Source: Devosia sp. Leaf420 (lineage in GTDB: Bacteria > Pseudomonadota > Alphaproteobacteria > Rhizobiales > Devosiaceae). Taken from it: a DNA stretch of 64,000 nt. The notes beneath the pieces are model-generated. The model searched no databases. It was not told where the DNA came from and saw nothing but the letters and a program-made list of their open reading frames with translations. The stretch covers positions 454,278-518,277 of the forward strand of contig NZ_LMQU01000012.1 in the NCBI RefSeq assembly GCF_001425445.1, written 5' to 3'. The translations under genes were made by a program, and so were the position numbers. Within the stretch, counting starts at the first letter, position 1; every line of letters starts with the position of its first letter. Shown here piece by piece: positions 62,929 through 64,000 of this stretch.

Positions 62929-64000
62929 ATGGCTGAGCGCACATCTATCCTGGCGCCCTTTCGTCACGAGACTTTCCGGACGCTTTGGGCTGCAACGCTG
63001 ATGTCCAACCTGGGTGGGTTGGTGCAGTCGGTAGGCGCGGGGTGGATGATGACGACGCTGACCACCTCGCACAATATGGTGGCGCTGGTGCAGGCCTCGA
63101 CGACGCTGCCGATCATGGTCTTTTCGATCGCGGCGGGCGCACTGGCCGATAATTTCGACCGGCGGAGCGTGATGCTCGTGGCGCAGGCCGGGATGGCGCT
63201 CGTATCATTGTCGCTGGCCATAACGGCCTGGATGGGGCTGCTCAATCCCTGGCTGCTGCTGACCTTTACCTTTCTCATCGGTTGCGGCACGGCTTTGTTC
63301 AATCCGTCCTGGCAGGCCTCTATGGGCGATATCGTGCCGCGCGAGGATTTGCCCGGGGCAGTGACGCTCAACTCCATGGGCTTCAACATGATGCGCAGCG
63401 TCGGGCCGGCTGTCGGCGGCCTGATCGTTGCTGTCGCGGGAGCGAGCGCGGCCTTTGCGGTCAATGCCTTTTCCTACCTGACCCTGATTGCGGCGCTGTG
63501 GCGCTGGCAGCCCAAGCGGGTGAAATCGCGCTTGCCGCGCGAAAAGTTCGGCAGCGCCATGTGGGCGGGGGTGCGCTACATGTCGCTCTCGCCGAACCTG
63601 CTGACCGTGCTATTTCGCGGGTTTTTGTTCGGTTTTGCCGCCATCGTCATCATGGCACTGCTGCCTTCGGTCGCCGAGGAATATGTGGGTGGCGGCGCGC
63701 TGGTCTATGGCACATTGCTCGGCTGTTTCGGGCTTGGCGCCATTGGCGGGGCGTTTCTCAATGGCCGCATCCGGCAGCGGTTTTCCAATGAGGTGATCGT
63801 GCGCATCGCCTGTCTCGGCTTTGCCGCGAGCTGTCTGGGACTCGCCTTCAGTCGCGATATCGCCCTGAGCCATCTGGTACTGCTGCCGGCGGGCGCGTGC
63901 TGGGTGTTGTCGCTGTCGCTGTTCAATGTATCGATCCAGCTATCATCGCCGCGTTGGGTCGTCGGGCGGGCGTTGTCGCTTTATCAGACGGCGACCTTTG
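62929..64000 (+). CDS. MFS exporter (EntS/MFS_3-like), 3' end cut by window edge
   Basis: At least 357 residues, cut at the right edge. Major-facilitator transporter with the start RHETFRTLWAATLMSNLGGLVQSVGAGWMM, the loop 2-3 motif GALADNFDRRSVML, and the helix 5 block GAVTLNSMGFNMMRSVGPAVGG characteristic of the MFS_3/EntS branch. That branch includes siderophore and drug exporters; the substrate is unknown. ATG 62929 follows GGCGAGGAGC. Confidence 0.82.
   Translation, partial: MAERTSILAPFRHETFRTLWAATLMSNLGGLVQSVGAGWMMTTLTTSHNMVALVQASTTLPIMVFSIAAGALADNFDRRSVMLVAQAGMALVSLSLAITAWMGLLNPWLLLTFTFLIGCGTALFNPSWQASMGDIVPREDLPGAVTLNSMGFNMMRSVGPAVGGLIVAVAGASAAFAVNAFSYLTLIAALWRWQPKRVKSRLPREKFGSAMWAGVRYMSLSPNLLTVLFRGFLFGFAAIVIMALLPSVAEEYVGGGALVYGTLLGCFGLGAIGGAFLNGRIRQRFSNEVIVRIACLGFAASCLGLAFSRDIALSHLVLLPAGACWVLSLSLFNVSIQLSSPRWVVGRALSLYQTATF

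Overview
The window is a high-GC stretch of bacterial chromosome. Its gene set points to an alphaproteobacterium, probably a Hyphomicrobiales member resembling Devosia. The reasons are a LysR regulator beside trxB, a carA/yqeY and dnaG/rpoD neighbourhood, an alphaproteobacterial-type MotA/MotB pair, a divergent ohr/ohrR pair, and small RNAs with anti-Shine-Dalgarno CCUCCUCCC loops. The genus is an inference from gene content. I see no prophage, integrase, transposase, rRNA, intact tRNA or CRISPR array; the gene content is almost entirely ordinary chromosome.

Layout. 1-5 kb: truncated VanZ protein, DUF1275 membrane protein, LTxxQ (Spy/CpxP-like) periplasmic protein, class V aminotransferase, EamA transporter, DUF2147 protein. 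4.9-8.3 kb: a candidate structured RNA with its own terminator, tdk, a YciA-type thioesterase, then three tandem secreted SH3/beta-gamma-crystallin paralogues. 8.4-11.7 kb: small membrane protein, class I aminotransferase, 2H phosphoesterase, and a large unrecognised protein. 11.7-13.3 kb: no protein gene. This stretch holds a minus-strand tandem array of four small RNA genes, each with its own promoter and terminator, interrupted by palindromic repeats. 13.3-20 kb: HAD hydrolase, an S26 peptidase homologue lacking the catalytic lysine, LysR, trxB, greA, a PQQ-type sugar dehydrogenase, and a cold shock protein. 20-27 kb: TPR-methyltransferase, threonine aldolase, two small proteins, carB. 27-36.8 kb: lipoprotein, response regulator, RlmL-type methyltransferase, motA-motB, DUF1328, ohr/ohrR, a PHO-box-preceded cpdB, zinc peptidase, cupin. 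36.9-50 kb: glycosyltransferase, carA, yqeY, GST, GGDEF protein, MFS, HdeD, dnaG, rpoD, small genes, queF. 50-58.7 kb: LLM monooxygenase, DUF533, YqhA, a large OmpA protein, YjbQ, TauE/SafE exporter, SIMPL protein. 58.9-64 kb: a XylX-like FAH enzyme with an aldehyde dehydrogenase (end of an oxidative pentose pathway), a two-subunit YdcZ-type transporter, and a truncated MFS exporter.

Most genes are single or in pairs, with strong GC-rich hairpin terminators between them. Clear functional units are motA-motB, ohr/ohrR with a palindromic operator, carA and carB (same pathway, about 12 kb apart), dnaG-rpoD, trxB-LysR, and xylX-like/ALDH.

The most interesting feature is the sRNA array at 11841-13144. 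All four promoters share an invariant geometry: GCATRSC, 19 bp, a TTG-type -35, 16 bp, then an AT-rich -10. Two carry a perfect 12-bp palindrome CTGACATGTCAG upstream. Seven exact CCUCCUCCC motifs are present; the six in copies A and B each sit in a clear hairpin loop. This resembles the alphaproteobacterial 'cuckoo'/CcsR and alpha-r14 sRNAs.
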